Source of the DNA: Siphonodentalium dalli | Taxonomy: Eukaryota > Mollusca > Scaphopoda > Gadilida > Siphonodentaliidae | Direction of reading: 5' to 3' | Assembly (NCBI GenBank): GCA_032622095.1 | Contig: CP136065.1 | Span: forward strand, 26,793,141-26,857,140 | Length of the DNA stretch: 64,000 nucleotides | Shown here: in pieces, positions 23,970 to 35,388 of the stretch | How the letters are laid out: each line of letters starts with the position of its first letter | Numbering within the stretch: the stretch's first letter is position 1 | Translations under genes and position numbers: made by a program | The notes under the pieces: generated by a model | The model's input: the letters and a program-made list of their open reading frames with translations, nothing else | What the model was told of the DNA's origin: nothing | Database searches by the model: none

Positions 23970-24043
23970 GTGTAAATCTCTCTTTTTCTTTATATTTTCC
24001 TCTATCGTTCTTTTTTTGCCATCTCTCTCTCTATCTTTCTCTA

Positions 24044-24082
<39 letters not shown>

Positions 24083-24112
24083 TTCTCTTACACACTCGAC
24101 CGCCTCCCTCTC

Positions 24113-24157
<45 letters not shown>

Positions 24158-24640
24158 CTCTCTCGTTTTCTCACACAATCGATAACCCCCTCTCTCTTCT
24201 CTCTCTCTCTGTATCTCTCTCACACACTCGATCACCTCTCTCTCTCTCTTTTTCTCTCTCTATCTCTCTCGCTTTCTGTCACACACTCGATCACATCTCT
24301 CCTCTCAGTGCACACTTCTCTCATTCTCTTTCAAACTCGATCTTTCTTGACCATGAGATATTCCAAGCAATGGCTACATATATATATAGAATCGGTACTA
24401 TCTCTCTTCTCTTTCTATATATCTGTCTTTCCCTCCCGTTTCCCCCTCTCTATCTTTCTCTCTCTAGCTCTCTCTCTCTCTCATCACTTTTTACCCCCCC
24501 CCCTCTCTCTCTCTCTCTCTCTCCCTCCCCTCGTTCTCTACCTCTCCCCCTCTCGTTACCATATAATATTTCTCTCCCAACCTTCTCTCTCTCTCTCTCT
24601 CTCCCTCTCGCTCTCCCTATCTCTCTTGCTCTCTAAAAAT
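23970..24640. repeat. Polypyrimidine (TC)n tract
   Basis: About 670 bases of CT-rich simple repeat with short interruptions, some of them 'cacacactcgat' spacers recurring about every 60-110 bases. Two overlapping Ser/Leu-rich frames of about 250 residues cross it and are artefacts. Confidence 0.95.
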
Positions 24641-24658
24641 TCAGCAAATCGCCTATCG

Positions 24659-25032
24659 TTAAAGTGATGTGAAACACTCCGGTAGGGTGGTCACATATAT
24701 ATGGAGGATAATCTTGCACAAAGTAGTTATTTTTACAAACATTATATCCAAATTGACAACACACACCATCATTCGTATATATTAATTAAATGCAGTGACT
24801 CTTGGTGGCGAAATTGTTTTCGTTAGTTTATCACCAATAGTTGCGTCCCGAATCGAGAAGTAAATATTTACAATTGAGCGTAGTTCGGACGATGTTTTCT
24901 ATGGAGTGGTACCGTCGATTTTCTTAAGATTTTCAGCAAGTTAGTTAGCTACATTCCTCCAGTTGGCATATAGCTCCTGAATACTAACTGATGAGTTTCA
25001 CGCACCCGAACAAGTACATAATATGTCTTTAA
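24659..25032 (+). mobile_element. TTAA element, family Q (Q1)
   Basis: TTAA at 24659-24662 and 25029-25032; 374 bp. Left end TTAAAGTGATGTGAAACACT; right end read inward TTAAAGACATATTATGTACT. Q3 (61587-61961) is an almost full-length reverse copy and Q2 (29841-30425) is interrupted by M2. Confidence 0.8.
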
Positions 25033-26329
25033 GAGAGTTACTTGTTCGACATAATTGTCATTCGATCGATGTCGATTGAACGTGATATTAAAATAAACAA
25101 GTCTCATTAAGGTGTATCTTTTTCATCCCCATATGTTTAATTTTTCTTGAGTTTATGCAGATTTTTTTCAAGAAATTCGCTAATATTGTATCCAGTTTTG
25201 TCCGACATTTTGCACCAAACAGGCATGAGATGCTGAAATTGTGTCCTTTTAGTGTGTAGCTTTCCTGGCAACAAATAAATCAATAAAGCGGTCCAATAAC
25301 ACCATATTATTAAATCTACTGTTTGTCCATGTCCTATACACTCAGACACTCGTGTCGAACCTATAAATATGTTGGCATTATTAACCTGACGTTTGCGAGG
25401 CAATTTTTTTTTTTTTTATTATTTTCCTCATATGGTAAAATGAAGATCGTTTATATCTCATATGTCCGGGAATATAAAAATAGAAGATAATTTCAAGTCC
25501 TTTTTTTATATACATGTATATGCATGTATACATATATGTGTGTGTTGTCCGCAATTACAGAAGTTAGAAATGACTATTGCATATTTGAAGCTTGGGTTGA
25601 AGCTTGAAATTATGCTCGCTTTTGGTATACACCGGGTCAGTTGCGAGGATCAAGATAGCTTGATACACATTCTAATGGTCTTATTCTTTCTTTGTATGCC
25701 ACCGCAAGAATAAGGCTTATTCCTGATATGGTAACAATACAGAGCATTTATCTCACTTCTGAACGAGACATTTAAAATAACTGGAAAATTACTACATGTA
25801 TGACTTCGGTAATTGTTTTTTCAAAGTATATAAAATTTATATGTGGGAATTTATCGTCTTATAGTACTCCTCATTCCAAATAGGATTAATTTGTAGGCTC
25901 AAATTTTGACAAATAATTTTTTTAGTTTATTGCTTTTCTATATATCTACCATATCAAAAAGAAGGGTTTTCGTGCAACTGATGCTCATTCATAACATTAT
26001 CACCCACCGCATCTGCGAATGAAGAGGTATACGTGTACTGCAGACACGCGGTTTGCTCTGTTTCGCATTCTATGCATATACTCGTGAATATTGCTTTGAA
26101 AACATATCCCATCTTTATCAATCTGTAAGAAATGTTGATAAGGGTAACTGTGAATCTTTTGAAATCAGCCGCCGAAAAGGTTTCTAGTATAGTGGTATTC
26201 CTATTGAAATTTGGAAACTACGCTCCAGCGAATAGGACAATAGAAGTTTCCTTTGTAATTCAGGTTTGATAATTATCTTTAATAAAGGCGACGAATACTA
26301 ATACTCCCTCCCGTGGAAACGATCAAAAA
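25033..26329. other. No supported gene; upstream of the bHLH gene
   Basis: Contains a short K-family scrap ('cctgatatggtaacaataca', about 25721) and a poly-T run near 25404. Repeat content falls away after about 25.8 kb, where the repeat-poor island around the bHLH gene begins. Confidence 0.4.
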
Positions 26330-26695
26330 TCATACGCGCCTCATCAATGAACGCTCCGCCTCCTCGCGTGCACTGCACGCGGTGAGCAACAATGCGCGTG
26401 CGTGGATTGACGCACCGAAGGCACGTGGGCGGTACTGAGGTTCTGTCGCCGTTGGGTGACAAGATATCTGTGTGGCAGCACGCGGCGTGTTTGATGCTGT
26501 TGATTGGTCCTTATTCCAACAAACAGCACGCGACATAACAATTAGAGGCGTCAAACTGCCGTATAATTACTGAAATGAATAAAGTATTTCATAGATACCT
26601 GTCGTTGTTGGATTTAAATTCGCATATTTGCTAACTGGTCTCCATATAGTCAGAACTCACCTGTCCTAGCAGTCACGCGTCTACGTCAGTAAAAC
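26330..26695 (+). promoter_or_regulatory. Candidate proximal promoter and 5' UTR of the bHLH gene
   Basis: This stretch is markedly richer in G+C and CpG than its flanks. It holds a palindromic E-box CACGTG (26422-26427), an inverted CCAAT box (ATTGG, 26503-26507) and a weak TATA-like 'gtataatt' (26561). Atonal-family genes are often auto-regulated through E-boxes, so the E-box is plausible as a control site, but the sequence alone cannot show use. The transcription start is unknown. Confidence 0.4.
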
Positions 26696-27235
26696 ATGAC
26701 AGATTCGTGTTACAGTTATCAATACGAGAACATACGAGTCATGTCATCCTACATGGATTCGGGCTTTTGCAGAACTTCAGAAAGCAGTGTTATGTCGCCA
26801 CCAGGTGCCGGCTTGTATATTGACACCAATCCTGAGAATGCCTACAAGAATTATTCTTATTCCGATGGCGAATACACTCCAACAACTCCATATAGCGGAA
26901 GTGACGTCGGTGGAGTGCATTTTACGTTCCCCGAGATTGCAAGTAGAACAGTTTCGGCGACAGGCAACTTCGATGATTCCAAACTTGACTACAAGAACGT
27001 GAAGAAAGTTAAGGGCTCGAAGCGGAATTCGGCAGTTACGGGGAGAGATGTCATGCGCAAACGACGCTTAGCTGCTAACGCTAGAGAGCGGCGGAGGATG
27101 GAGAGTTTAAACGTTGCGTTTGACGATCTTCGTGAAGTCGTTCCGTCAATTGGGGGTGACCAGAAACTTTCCAAATACGAAACTTTGCAGATGGCACAAA
27201 GCTATATCTCTGCTCTGCAGGATTTGCTGGATTGA
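26696..27235 (+). CDS. Atonal-family bHLH transcription factor
   Basis: A single-exon, 179-residue protein with ATG at 26696 and TGA at 27233-27235. Residues 1-110 are Tyr/Ser/Pro-rich and low in complexity, as in atonal-type activators. Residues 121-178 are a complete bHLH domain: basic region [15 protein letters not shown] (121-135, Glu131 being the E-box-contacting Glu), helix 1 [14 protein letters not shown], a short loop SIGGDQ and helix 2 [30 protein letters not shown] and [12 protein letters not shown] are diagnostic of the Atonal/ATOH1/ATOH7 group. As in fly atonal, the protein ends almost exactly at the end of helix 2. Lack of introns is also common for the group. Known relatives dimerise with E-proteins (Daughterless/TCF), bind CANNTG and commit cells to sensory neuron or photoreceptor fate. 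Whether this is the atonal, ATOH1 or ATOH7 orthologue needs a tree, so I give no symbol. Confidence 0.95.
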   Translation: MTDSCYSYQYENIRVMSSYMDSGFCRTSESSVMSPPGAGLYIDTNPENAYKNYSYSDGEYTPTTPYSGSDVGGVHFTFPEIASRTVSATGNFDDSKLDYKNVKKVKGSKRNSAVTGRDVMRKRRLAANARERRRMESLNVAFDDLREVVPSIGGDQKLSKYETLQMAQSYISALQDLLD

Positions 27236-27267
27236 ACTGAAGCAAGTTTTCAACTGGGATCTGCTAC

Positions 27268-27273
27268 AATAAA
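27268..27273 (+). terminator. Candidate polyadenylation signal AATAAA
   Basis: A canonical hexamer 33 bases after the stop codon of the bHLH gene. This would give a very short 3' UTR; another AATAAA at 28377-28382 would give one of about 1.15 kb. Confidence 0.35.
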
Positions 27274-27279
27274 CACCAC

Positions 27280-29740
27280 TGCACGTTGTCATGTGATTAA
27301 AATGCAGAGTTCTGGATGCGGAGACAATCCTGTCGATGGTTTCTTGAACTGACTAAGATGGATATCACGATACGAACAATTCCCACCAAGGATCTGCAGA
27401 GAGGTATACGCGCCACACGCGCCTTTCATACCCGTTTGTGTTCGGTTTTAAAGGTAATGACGCGCTTGGCTTTATTTTATTGACACCATTATGATCCACT
27501 GTGCTACTCATTTTAAATTCTGTTTCGAAACTTTCAAAGATGTATGTTCAGGGCTCCAGTTATATGTTTATGAACACTATGTTATTTCATACTAAGATTC
27601 TAATATATAAAATACCACATTTGGAACAAGAATTGTCACACGAAAGACACTATCTTGTTTCAATTGATTGGTATCCCTTTATTCCACACGATATGGAAGT
27701 TTTATATGAGCAATTTTCATGTTGAATTTGGTTTTCAACATTTTTCAGTGAAAAAAAAGCGAAAAGTTGTGTTAAATTATATTTTGTATAATTGTTGTTG
27801 TAACTGGAACCCTGAATACATATTTAACACTTTAGCATATTTACATCTATAACTTAATGGCCTGTGTCATGTTATGTACGCGCAAGCGGGATGCTGATCC
27901 AAACGTAAATTAAATTTTCAGTTCTCAACATTCCAAACTGGCAACAGGTGTCAACTATATATTACTATTCGGTTACACCACGGAAAGCTTTTTGTGGTAA
28001 AATCTGTAAGCCTGTTTTGCATCTTCTTTCAGTCGATCTCGCGAAACTCATATGTTATACACTCGAAGAACAGTAGGTGGCAAATGGCGCTGTTTCAGTT
28101 CATAGAAGATTGGAGATTTGATAACAAATCAACTGGAGAAATCATCGTGTTTGTTTTGTTAACAATATTGTCGTTAGCTCCTGTTAAGTTTGACACCTTG
28201 TGTATTTGCATATTCTAAGAATAATTCGAGAAGATATCCCGTGGTTTAACCTCCCATTAACCGGTTCATTTAACAGGTTTTGGGTATCAAACAAGTAAAG
28301 AGCAGAAATGTGCATACTGCACAGCGACTGCAGCAGCAGACACTTGCGCATCCATTTATCGACACGCGCCGATCAAATAAAGTATTGTTAGTGAAAGTGT
28401 TTGTCGGGTATCTTCGGGGCAAGCTTTGGATGTTAATAACAGGTGTAACCACCTGTACAGTTAAAATAAGGCTGCGTTCACAATACCTGACAATTTGTTT
28501 TGCAATTCTTCATAGATGGCTAACTATTGAACAGTATATTGAGTGAACATTTTATGATTGCCGCGTAAGTGACTTAGTCTGTTTATCGGTTATTGGAGCT
28601 ATGCAATGTCATAAGTTGTTGCACGATTGACTCTTGCCAAACATTTGGAGACTATCTCGGTGAAATTTAATTCGAGGAATGACTTTATTAATGGCAGAGG
28701 CCTTACTGTTCATGTAGTAACATGTGTAGGCATATGTGTTATAGAAGTATTTAGCAATTCACCTCAATTGTATGTTTACACAGCCGGCTAACTTTCACGA
28801 AAATCGTCATAGCTGGCCATCTATTTCAAACTTTCGGTTGATACAGAGTATATGTATATTCGATTGTTTATTACTTATTTGGGTTGTTAATTGCCATGCG
28901 TTATTGCATGACTGATCCTGGTAATATATTTGAATGCTAATTTCGGGCAAATGTCAGTTGGATAATAACTCAAATGCCCACTTAATTTTCGAATCACCAG
29001 ATCACATTATATACAACATATTCCATATTGTATACCATTTGAAAGAGGAAGCTCCAAAACATTGTATTATCAGCTGATCCGGTCGAATAAACTGGGAAAA
29101 TGTTGTTTTTGTCGAGGTACGGATATGTGTTTTGTGCTTAATTTTGATCCGGATTGTATTGTAAAGTCTATTATTTTCAATGGAAGGGGAGTAACCCTAC
29201 CTCTTAGTTTGAATTATGATGCATTCTGGGCGTGGGACCGAATGCCGTCGCCTAATGGTGCTTTAACTTTTTTCAACATCTTCGTGAACACAGACTGTTT
29301 ATTCGATTTTTATAACAATTGTCATGCCTACCTCTAAAACACACGACTGCTGTCATTTGAAGAACCTCTGTGAGCTACCGTCAATTATTCATTATATCCG
29401 TGTGTTCACTGAACACTATCAGTTTTTCGATTCATTTCTGAAATGTACTCTCGGCACATTTCCCTCACAATATATGCAGCAAATGTTATATGACAACTTC
29501 CCACTTTTCCCTTAATCATAGATTCATAATGTATATGTTGATGTGTTTATCGAAAAATTGTTTTTTTAAGATTATCATATTTTGTTATATTAATGCCTAC
29601 ATCACAATCAGCTTCAATTACGCTGATGAATTGTTATTATATTGTAATATTTTAAGAGTTTATATGTACAGATGATATTTATTAAATATATATTTTATTT
29701 AATTGTCGCATGTTTTATTTGAGACCAATGTGGTAATGTA
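27280..29740. other. Repeat-poor flank of the bHLH gene
   Basis: No member of the repeat families found elsewhere in the window and no convincing ORF. The first kilobase could be 3' UTR. Freedom from transposons around a developmental regulator often reflects conserved cis-regulation, but I cannot test conservation here. Confidence 0.4.
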
Positions 29741-29741
29741 A

Positions 29742-29744
<3 letters not shown>

Positions 29745-29794
<50 letters not shown>
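29745..29794. repeat. (TA)n microsatellite
   Basis: About 25 perfect TA units followed by 'cataca'. Confidence 0.95.
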
Positions 29795-29798
<4 letters not shown>

Positions 29799-29840
29799 CA
29801 TACATGTGTGAATAACAAGTAGGGGTCGTAACGGATGCTG

Positions 29841-30425
29841 TTAAAGTGATATGAAACACTATGCTGGGATACTTGGATGAAAACCGAAAATAATCTTGCT
29901 CAAAGTAGTTATATTCACATAAATTATATATTCAAATTAGCAGCACACCATGTCGTTCTTTTATAAGGATTAGCGGAACCATTGGCGCTTACTGTCGGCG
30001 ATTAACCCTTCGATGACCGGAGCTTCCTGAAATTTTAGGAAAACCCTGTGCCTATGCCAATAAGGAGCCTCGAATATATAAGAGAGTACATTGGCCTAAC
30101 GATATTTACCAGTGCATTATCTTATATATGCGAGGCTGCACATGGGAGACTCGCATATATAAGATAATGCACTGGCACATGATTTGTAATGCTGCACCAG
30201 CGCAGCTCCCGTCATGAAAGGGTTAATTCGTCCCGAATTAGGGAGTAAATATTTACAAGTGTGCATACTTCATACGTTGTGTTTTCTAAAATGGTACGAT
30301 TATGGTGGTTTGGTATTTTCGGCAATATTGTAGTTGATTGCCAAATTATCCAACTGGCACAGTGCTTTGGTACTCCCTCGCCATGTCATCTCACTGACAT
30401 AAGCACGTGGTATGTCTGTAAACGG
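29841..30425 (+). mobile_element. TTAA element, family Q, split by M2 (Q2)
   Basis: Left TTAA at 29841-29844 with the family end 'aaagtgatatgaaacact'. The Q sequence runs to 30001, is interrupted by M2, and resumes at 30227 with 'attcgtcccgaatta', the counterpart of 'gcgtcccgaatcgagaag' in Q1. The right terminus has decayed ('ggtatgtctgtaaac'). Confidence 0.7.
30002..30226 (-). mobile_element. TTAA element, family M, nested in Q2 (M2)
   Basis: TTAA at 30002-30005 and 30223-30226. The left end TTAACCCTTCGATGACCGG and the right end, read inward, TTAACCCTTTCATGACGGG form the terminal repeat. It has an intact 67-base hairpin at 30109-30175 and a half-deleted one at about 30056-30095. Same subtype as M1, opposite orientation. 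Confidence 0.8.
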
Positions 30426-30429
30426 CCCC

Positions 30430-31010
30430 TACATCTTGAATAACAAACGCATCAAAATATTTAATTTTCCATAAAACGAGAATACCTGACGTGTTATGAT
30501 ATATCAAAATCTTAAAAATCAATTTGAAGAAAAGTTACTTATTCTCTTAATTATTTCTATTTTTATTTACGCACATTTCTGACAGTTCACAAACAAACAA
30601 CGACATCTTCGCATTATCTTTAAAATTGAAAGCACAATTCGCGACAACTGCAAGTTTTATACCATCACGTCAAAGGTCAAAGGTAGAATGGACGTGTACG
30701 ACGTTTGACGTTTTCTTGGGATGTCATAAAATCCCCACCCCACCCGTGTTCATGTCTTGTTCACAAATTAGTGGATACTTACTAAATGGGCAGTTACCGG
30801 ATTGATTTATGTTCATTCATGTTTATGGGTGTGCAGCTATATATATTTAATGACGCATGCCAAGGGTGTCTGTTGAATATATAAGCTGAATCCCTCTAAA
30901 ATGAATGAATAGGAATATAGTAACAGTCTATCGCTATCATCAAGATGAATTATACGATGCATGGCACCATGGGCGTTGGGACCGAGAAAAGCTCTCCTGT
31001 CCTGTTATGC
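30430..31010. other. No supported gene
   Basis: No gene, RNA gene or repeat recognised. Confidence 0.3.
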
Positions 31011-31327
31011 TTAAAGGGTATAATGTACACTAAATCCGGCCATTTATGGGACCATCTCCTTTTATACTCAACAGAATATATGCAACAAATGAATGAATTT
31101 GAGCCATGGATTAATGCAAAATAAACTCATGCGCACTATGAACGATGCAAACAACATGGTAATTATAATGAAAATGAATTTATGACGCCAGTCATTTATC
31201 CAATTTCATTATATTACCATATTGTTTTCATCATTCATAGAGCACATGGGTGTATTTTGCACCAATCAATGGCTCAAATTCATGGTCCCATAACTGTTCG
31301 GATTTATGATACAGTTCCCCCCTTTAA
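31011..31327 (+). mobile_element. TTAA element, family S, full copy (S1)
   Basis: TTAA at 31011-31014 and 31324-31327. Terminal inverted repeats run about 60 bp: left ...'aaatccggccatttatggga', right read inward ...'aaatccgaacagttatggga'. Internal 'gagccatggattaatgcaaa' and its inverted partner 'gcaccaatcaatggctc' extend the pairing. Confidence 0.75.
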
Positions 31328-31417
31328 TATTAATGCAAAACAATAGATTATATATATCGAAAAGGTATAAAAGAAGAATATTGTGATAAAGCTGCCCAGG
31401 TTCTTCCATATTGTTTA

Positions 31418-31680
31418 TTAACCCTTTCTATACTAAATGTATTCTCCCACCCAGTTACAAAGGTATATATTAGAATGGTCTATTATTCATTGGGGGGGGG
31501 GGGGGTGTTCTGTGTTCAGGTAATAAAATCAAACAGAAAAACATAGTACAAGAGAAGAATGATTCATAGTCATTAGTGGGGAAATGTTCAGATAATAAGT
31601 TCAAATTATATGGTCGTTTGTTGAACTTATTATCTGAACATTTCCTAAGGGAACTACCTATCAATTAGTATTCAGAATAG
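31418..31680 (+). mobile_element. TTAA element, family N (N1)
   Basis: Begins TTAACCCTTTCTATACTAAA, contains a G13 run, and has a central hairpin made by 'aaatgttcagataataag' and 'cttattatctgaacattt' (about 31581-31645). The right terminus has decayed after 'attagtattcagaatag'. Confidence 0.7.
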
Positions 31681-31768
31681 ACACGTTCGTTTAAATTGTC
31701 CCCAGTATTAGTATTTACAAATCCACGGTCAATGAGGGTGAACTCTTGGGAAAACTGGATAGTATACC

Positions 31769-32889
31769 CAGGGATGTGGCTAGAGGGGGTGTGGGGTGTC
31801 TCACCCCCCCCCCCCCCCAGCAGAGAGCTATATTTTCAATAGTTGGAAATTCCTAATTTCAGGTAAAAACAATTTATTGGGGGGGATTTATTGTTTTTCG
31901 ACCAATATTTGCATATGTTCCTATTTTTGGTCAATTTTTTTGACAGAAATGGTCATCAGTTGGAAATTTTCCAACCTTAAGGAGGTGACAGGTTGGAAAT
32001 TTCCAACACTTGGAAAGCTTGTGTCCTGGTCCCTCCCCCGTGGCCAGTCAAAAACTTCTAGTTAATTTAAGAAAACAATATTGTCATACAATTGGTCAAC
32101 ATTGTCATTGGAATTGTCATCAGTTGGAAATTTTCCAGCCTAAGTGGGTGTGTAGGGTTTGAAATTTCCAACAGTAGGAAGGCTTGAGGCTAGTCTAGAT
32201 GTTTTTTAATGGATTTTGCGATTTTCTTGTTCAGATTTCAAAATTTTCGCACACCGGGCCGAACCATGGTCGGCCCGGTGTGTCATTGCCCCATCCACAT
32301 GGCCAATACAAAACTGCTAATTAGTTTAGCAAAAAAATATATTTTACTACATTTGGTCAAACTTGTAGACATAAATGGTCATCAGTTGAAGAATTTTCCA
32401 ACCTGAGGGGGAGCATGAGGTTTGAAAAATTCCAACACTAGGAAAGCTTCAGTTGAGGCCAGTCTAGATGCTAGGATTTGCGATTTTCTTGTATAGTTTT
32501 CAAAATTTTCTCACACCGGGCCGAACAACCATGGTCGGCCCGGTGTTTCCTGGTCTGTTGTCGGTAGCTGTGTGCATTTGTCTGGAATTAGATCACTAGT
32601 TTTTTTTTGGGGGGGGGGGGCAATTTTCAGGTTAAAATATCTTAATGTTCTCATAATGGGAAAATAGAAGCATGGCTTATGAATATATAGGAAATTAGGC
32701 CTGAGCATGAGGTACACGGGGGTGCAAATGGAATTATGCAAAAGTTGTGTTGGTGTGATTCCGACTCAAGGGGGTGCAAATGGAATTATGCAAAAAGTTG
32801 TTTTGGTGTGGTTCCGACTCAAGGGGGGGGGGGTGGAAATTCCCAAGGTGGACACCCCCCACAGCGGAGCCCCTCTAGCCACATCCCTG
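31769..32889. mobile_element. hAT-type non-autonomous element with 8-bp TSD
   Basis: The 1,121-bp element starts CAGGGATGTGGCTAGAGGGG and ends CCCCTCTAGCCACATCCCTG. It is flanked by identical 8-bp AGTATACC at 31761-31768 and 32890-32897. CAGGG-type ends and 8-bp target duplications are hallmarks of hAT transposons. Inside are three degenerate repeats of a 'ggtcatcagttggaaatttt' module and two GC-rich hairpins 'caccgggccga...tcggcccggtg' at 32252-32282 and 32514-32552. No transposase ORF. Confidence 0.85.
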
Positions 32890-32953
32890 AGTATACCGTA
32901 GATGTCACCATGTCATTTCTGCAAAGGGGAAGGATATTGAATATGTGTAGATT

Positions 32954-33225
32954 CGTCACAATTTCACACAACATGGGTAAATGTATCACAATTACTCCCA
33001 ACCTGAGTAACTTTATCACAATCTCCCCCTACCTGGGTAACTTTATCACAATCTCCCCCAACCTGGGTAACTTTATCACAATCTCCCCCAAACTGGGTAA
33101 ATTTATCACAATCTCCCCCTACCTGGGTAACCTTATCACAATTTTACACAACACCTGGGTAACTTTATCACAATATCCCCCAAACTGGGTAAATTTAACA
33201 CAAGTTTTTGGAACGTGGGTAACTT
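32954..33225. repeat. 30-bp minisatellite
   Basis: About nine copies of a unit containing 'gggtaactttatcacaatct' and 'ccccyaacct' just outside the hAT element. Because the unit is a multiple of three it stays open in one frame and gives a spurious protein repeat NLGNFITISP. Confidence 0.9.
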
Positions 33226-34408
33226 TAATCAATAAACCTCTGCAAGAGCGACCAATTCAGCAATGTTGAGCCGTTAATATGCCTTTTCTTGTGTCATCTC
33301 TGCATGCAGCCTGTAGTGGTATATCTGACCAGATTGACATTGTTTGGTCTAGGGGAGGGGACATATCTCGATAAATGAGAGTAAGTATATAAACTGATAA
33401 ATCGCATTAGCTCCTAAAAAAAATTATAGAAGGACACTCAAGGTCGATAAATACATGAAACACCTCTACAGACTTTACATACTGTGAAAAAAAACTTACA
33501 TAACAATTATCCAACTGTTTTCTATGTTCGCTCGAGAGTGAGAAAATGCTCTTAGTTGACACAATATCGGGGTTAGAATAACAAGGAACAAGTGAGATAA
33601 ACGCTCTTTGTTCACATACCATAATACAGATGTGCTAACAATGAAACGGTCATTATTGTCACATGCTGAAGAAATTGTTGGGTTTTTTTTCGTGATTATA
33701 TGACCTTAATGGGTCTTTCTTGGTATATAAAGTTACAACCGTTTTAAAATGCATTTCACGCATTTATCGACATATTTTGATCGTCGGAACCTGACCGGGT
33801 TGGAATAAATGGGAAATCTTGACAAAGTCGTGGGTGTGAGACCACTTCGAAAGAATAGCGCTAGACACATGTCTCGCACACAACACTGAATTCCAAATGA
33901 AGCAAACTCGTCCGCAGCGTTTCAAATAATTGTGAAGTTTTTTCCAAACTTTGCTCGCTAGACAACATGTGCTATGCGTGAGTATTATAAGCGTCATTGT
34001 CAACGCTCACACAGGCAACATTTTAGTGGAATCATCTATAATTTAGCAGCTTGTGATACATCGAACTACTATACCTGTGACGAGCACCCATTATTCTGGG
34101 TCATGAACCGGTGAAAAATTCTATTCGTTTGAAGTTTTAAAGAGCATCATAGTATACCTGAAGGCAACACTCATAATTCGAAACTACGGAATGAATTCTC
34201 GAAGGCTGCCTGCCACGTGTCGGTTACTCAATAACCATATAATTTATTTATGATAGTTAACTCGATACGGTTCTGATAATTTTAAATCCTTCTCATTGGT
34301 CGCAACGGTTTGATGGCTGACCAAAACACACCGCGCGGACACGCGTCAGCACGTGGACGTCTTTCAAATATCGCATCTGATAAGTTCCCATCTTCCCATC
34401 CACGTGAT
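33226..34408. other. No supported gene
   Basis: No supported gene; a K-family scrap ('gataaacgctctttgttcac', about 33597) is the only repeat noted. Confidence 0.3.
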
Positions 34409-35388
34409 AAATGGTCTTAGAACAATAACAGTAGGGAAGCAGGAGGTCTCCATTTACATCGATCTATTGATGTGTGGGGGACTCTCTAACTTATAGTTTT
34501 CAAGTGCACCCCTCCCTAGTGTGTCAACTCCAAATCAATATTTTTGTAAACAAAACAAAACTGTTATACGGGTGTGGTGCGTGTGGAACAGACGACTATA
34601 TATGCACAATAATAATACAAAAATATTCACGAAATTCTTTAATTACATACACGTAGAAATATATACGTCATATAGAGATTCACTTACACATAATGTCATT
34701 AGGAGCCCAACAGTATACACATAATGGCATTATCTTATTTATATGGCATGCTCAACTCTCAGTGAAAGAACTTCATTTTGAAAATGTTCCCCGTAGCCGA
34801 GGTACACGTAGTTCAGATCATGTTATGATTTTTTTTTATTGATTGATTTATTGCATAAGTCACATAACAGTGAAACAAGCAAAACATATATACACTATGA
34901 GAACTATTCAACATGACGACACCCCGAACTAATAGCAAGAGGCCTTGAAACCACCGGGAAAAATTATATCAAGTGGGTGCAAACTCGAAGTCGACATTTC
35001 TTATGAAATATATGCATCAATGTACATGTATGAGACGTCTCATATTGCAGCTACTGAGCACTTTCGTTGTCACTGTGTGTGCGTCAGCACCTATAAAATG
35101 TCATATTTGGTGTATTAACACCCCTATATTTACCTCATCATGCCGTTGATCATCATCAACACTGTCACCATCATCATAATCACCACCACCATCACCACCG
35201 TCATCATTAGCATCACCACCACCATCATAATCATCTTCATCGTTGTCATTATCATCATCACCATCACCACCACCAACCCACCATCAAAATCTTCATAATT
35301 GTCACCAGCACAGTCATCATAATCGTTATTATGATCGTCATCATCATCTTCGACATTGACGCCATCAACATCACCATCATCACCATAA
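34409..35388 (+). repeat. Direct repeat A, left copy
   Basis: About 980 bp, from 'taaatggtcttagaac' to the ATC-repeat stretch ending at the left end of the 5.4-kb element. It is nearly identical to 40771-41739; by eye the differences are a handful of substitutions and small indels. At 34835-34870 'tttattgattgatttattgc' looks like the 3' tail of a LINE on the minus strand (AATAAATCAATCAATAAA). Confidence 0.9.

Noticed and set aside
23890-24667. Two overlapping ORFs of about 250 residues, rich in Ser and Leu
   Set aside because: They are translations of the (TC)n tract in two frames; composition is that of a simple repeat.
32954-33225. Regular repeats considered as a CRISPR array
   Set aside because: Units are contiguous and degenerate without unique spacers, and the genome is eukaryotic.
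32736-33269. 177-residue ORF with a 10-residue repeat
   Set aside because: Comes from a 30-bp minisatellite whose unit length keeps the frame open; the first part lies in the hAT element.
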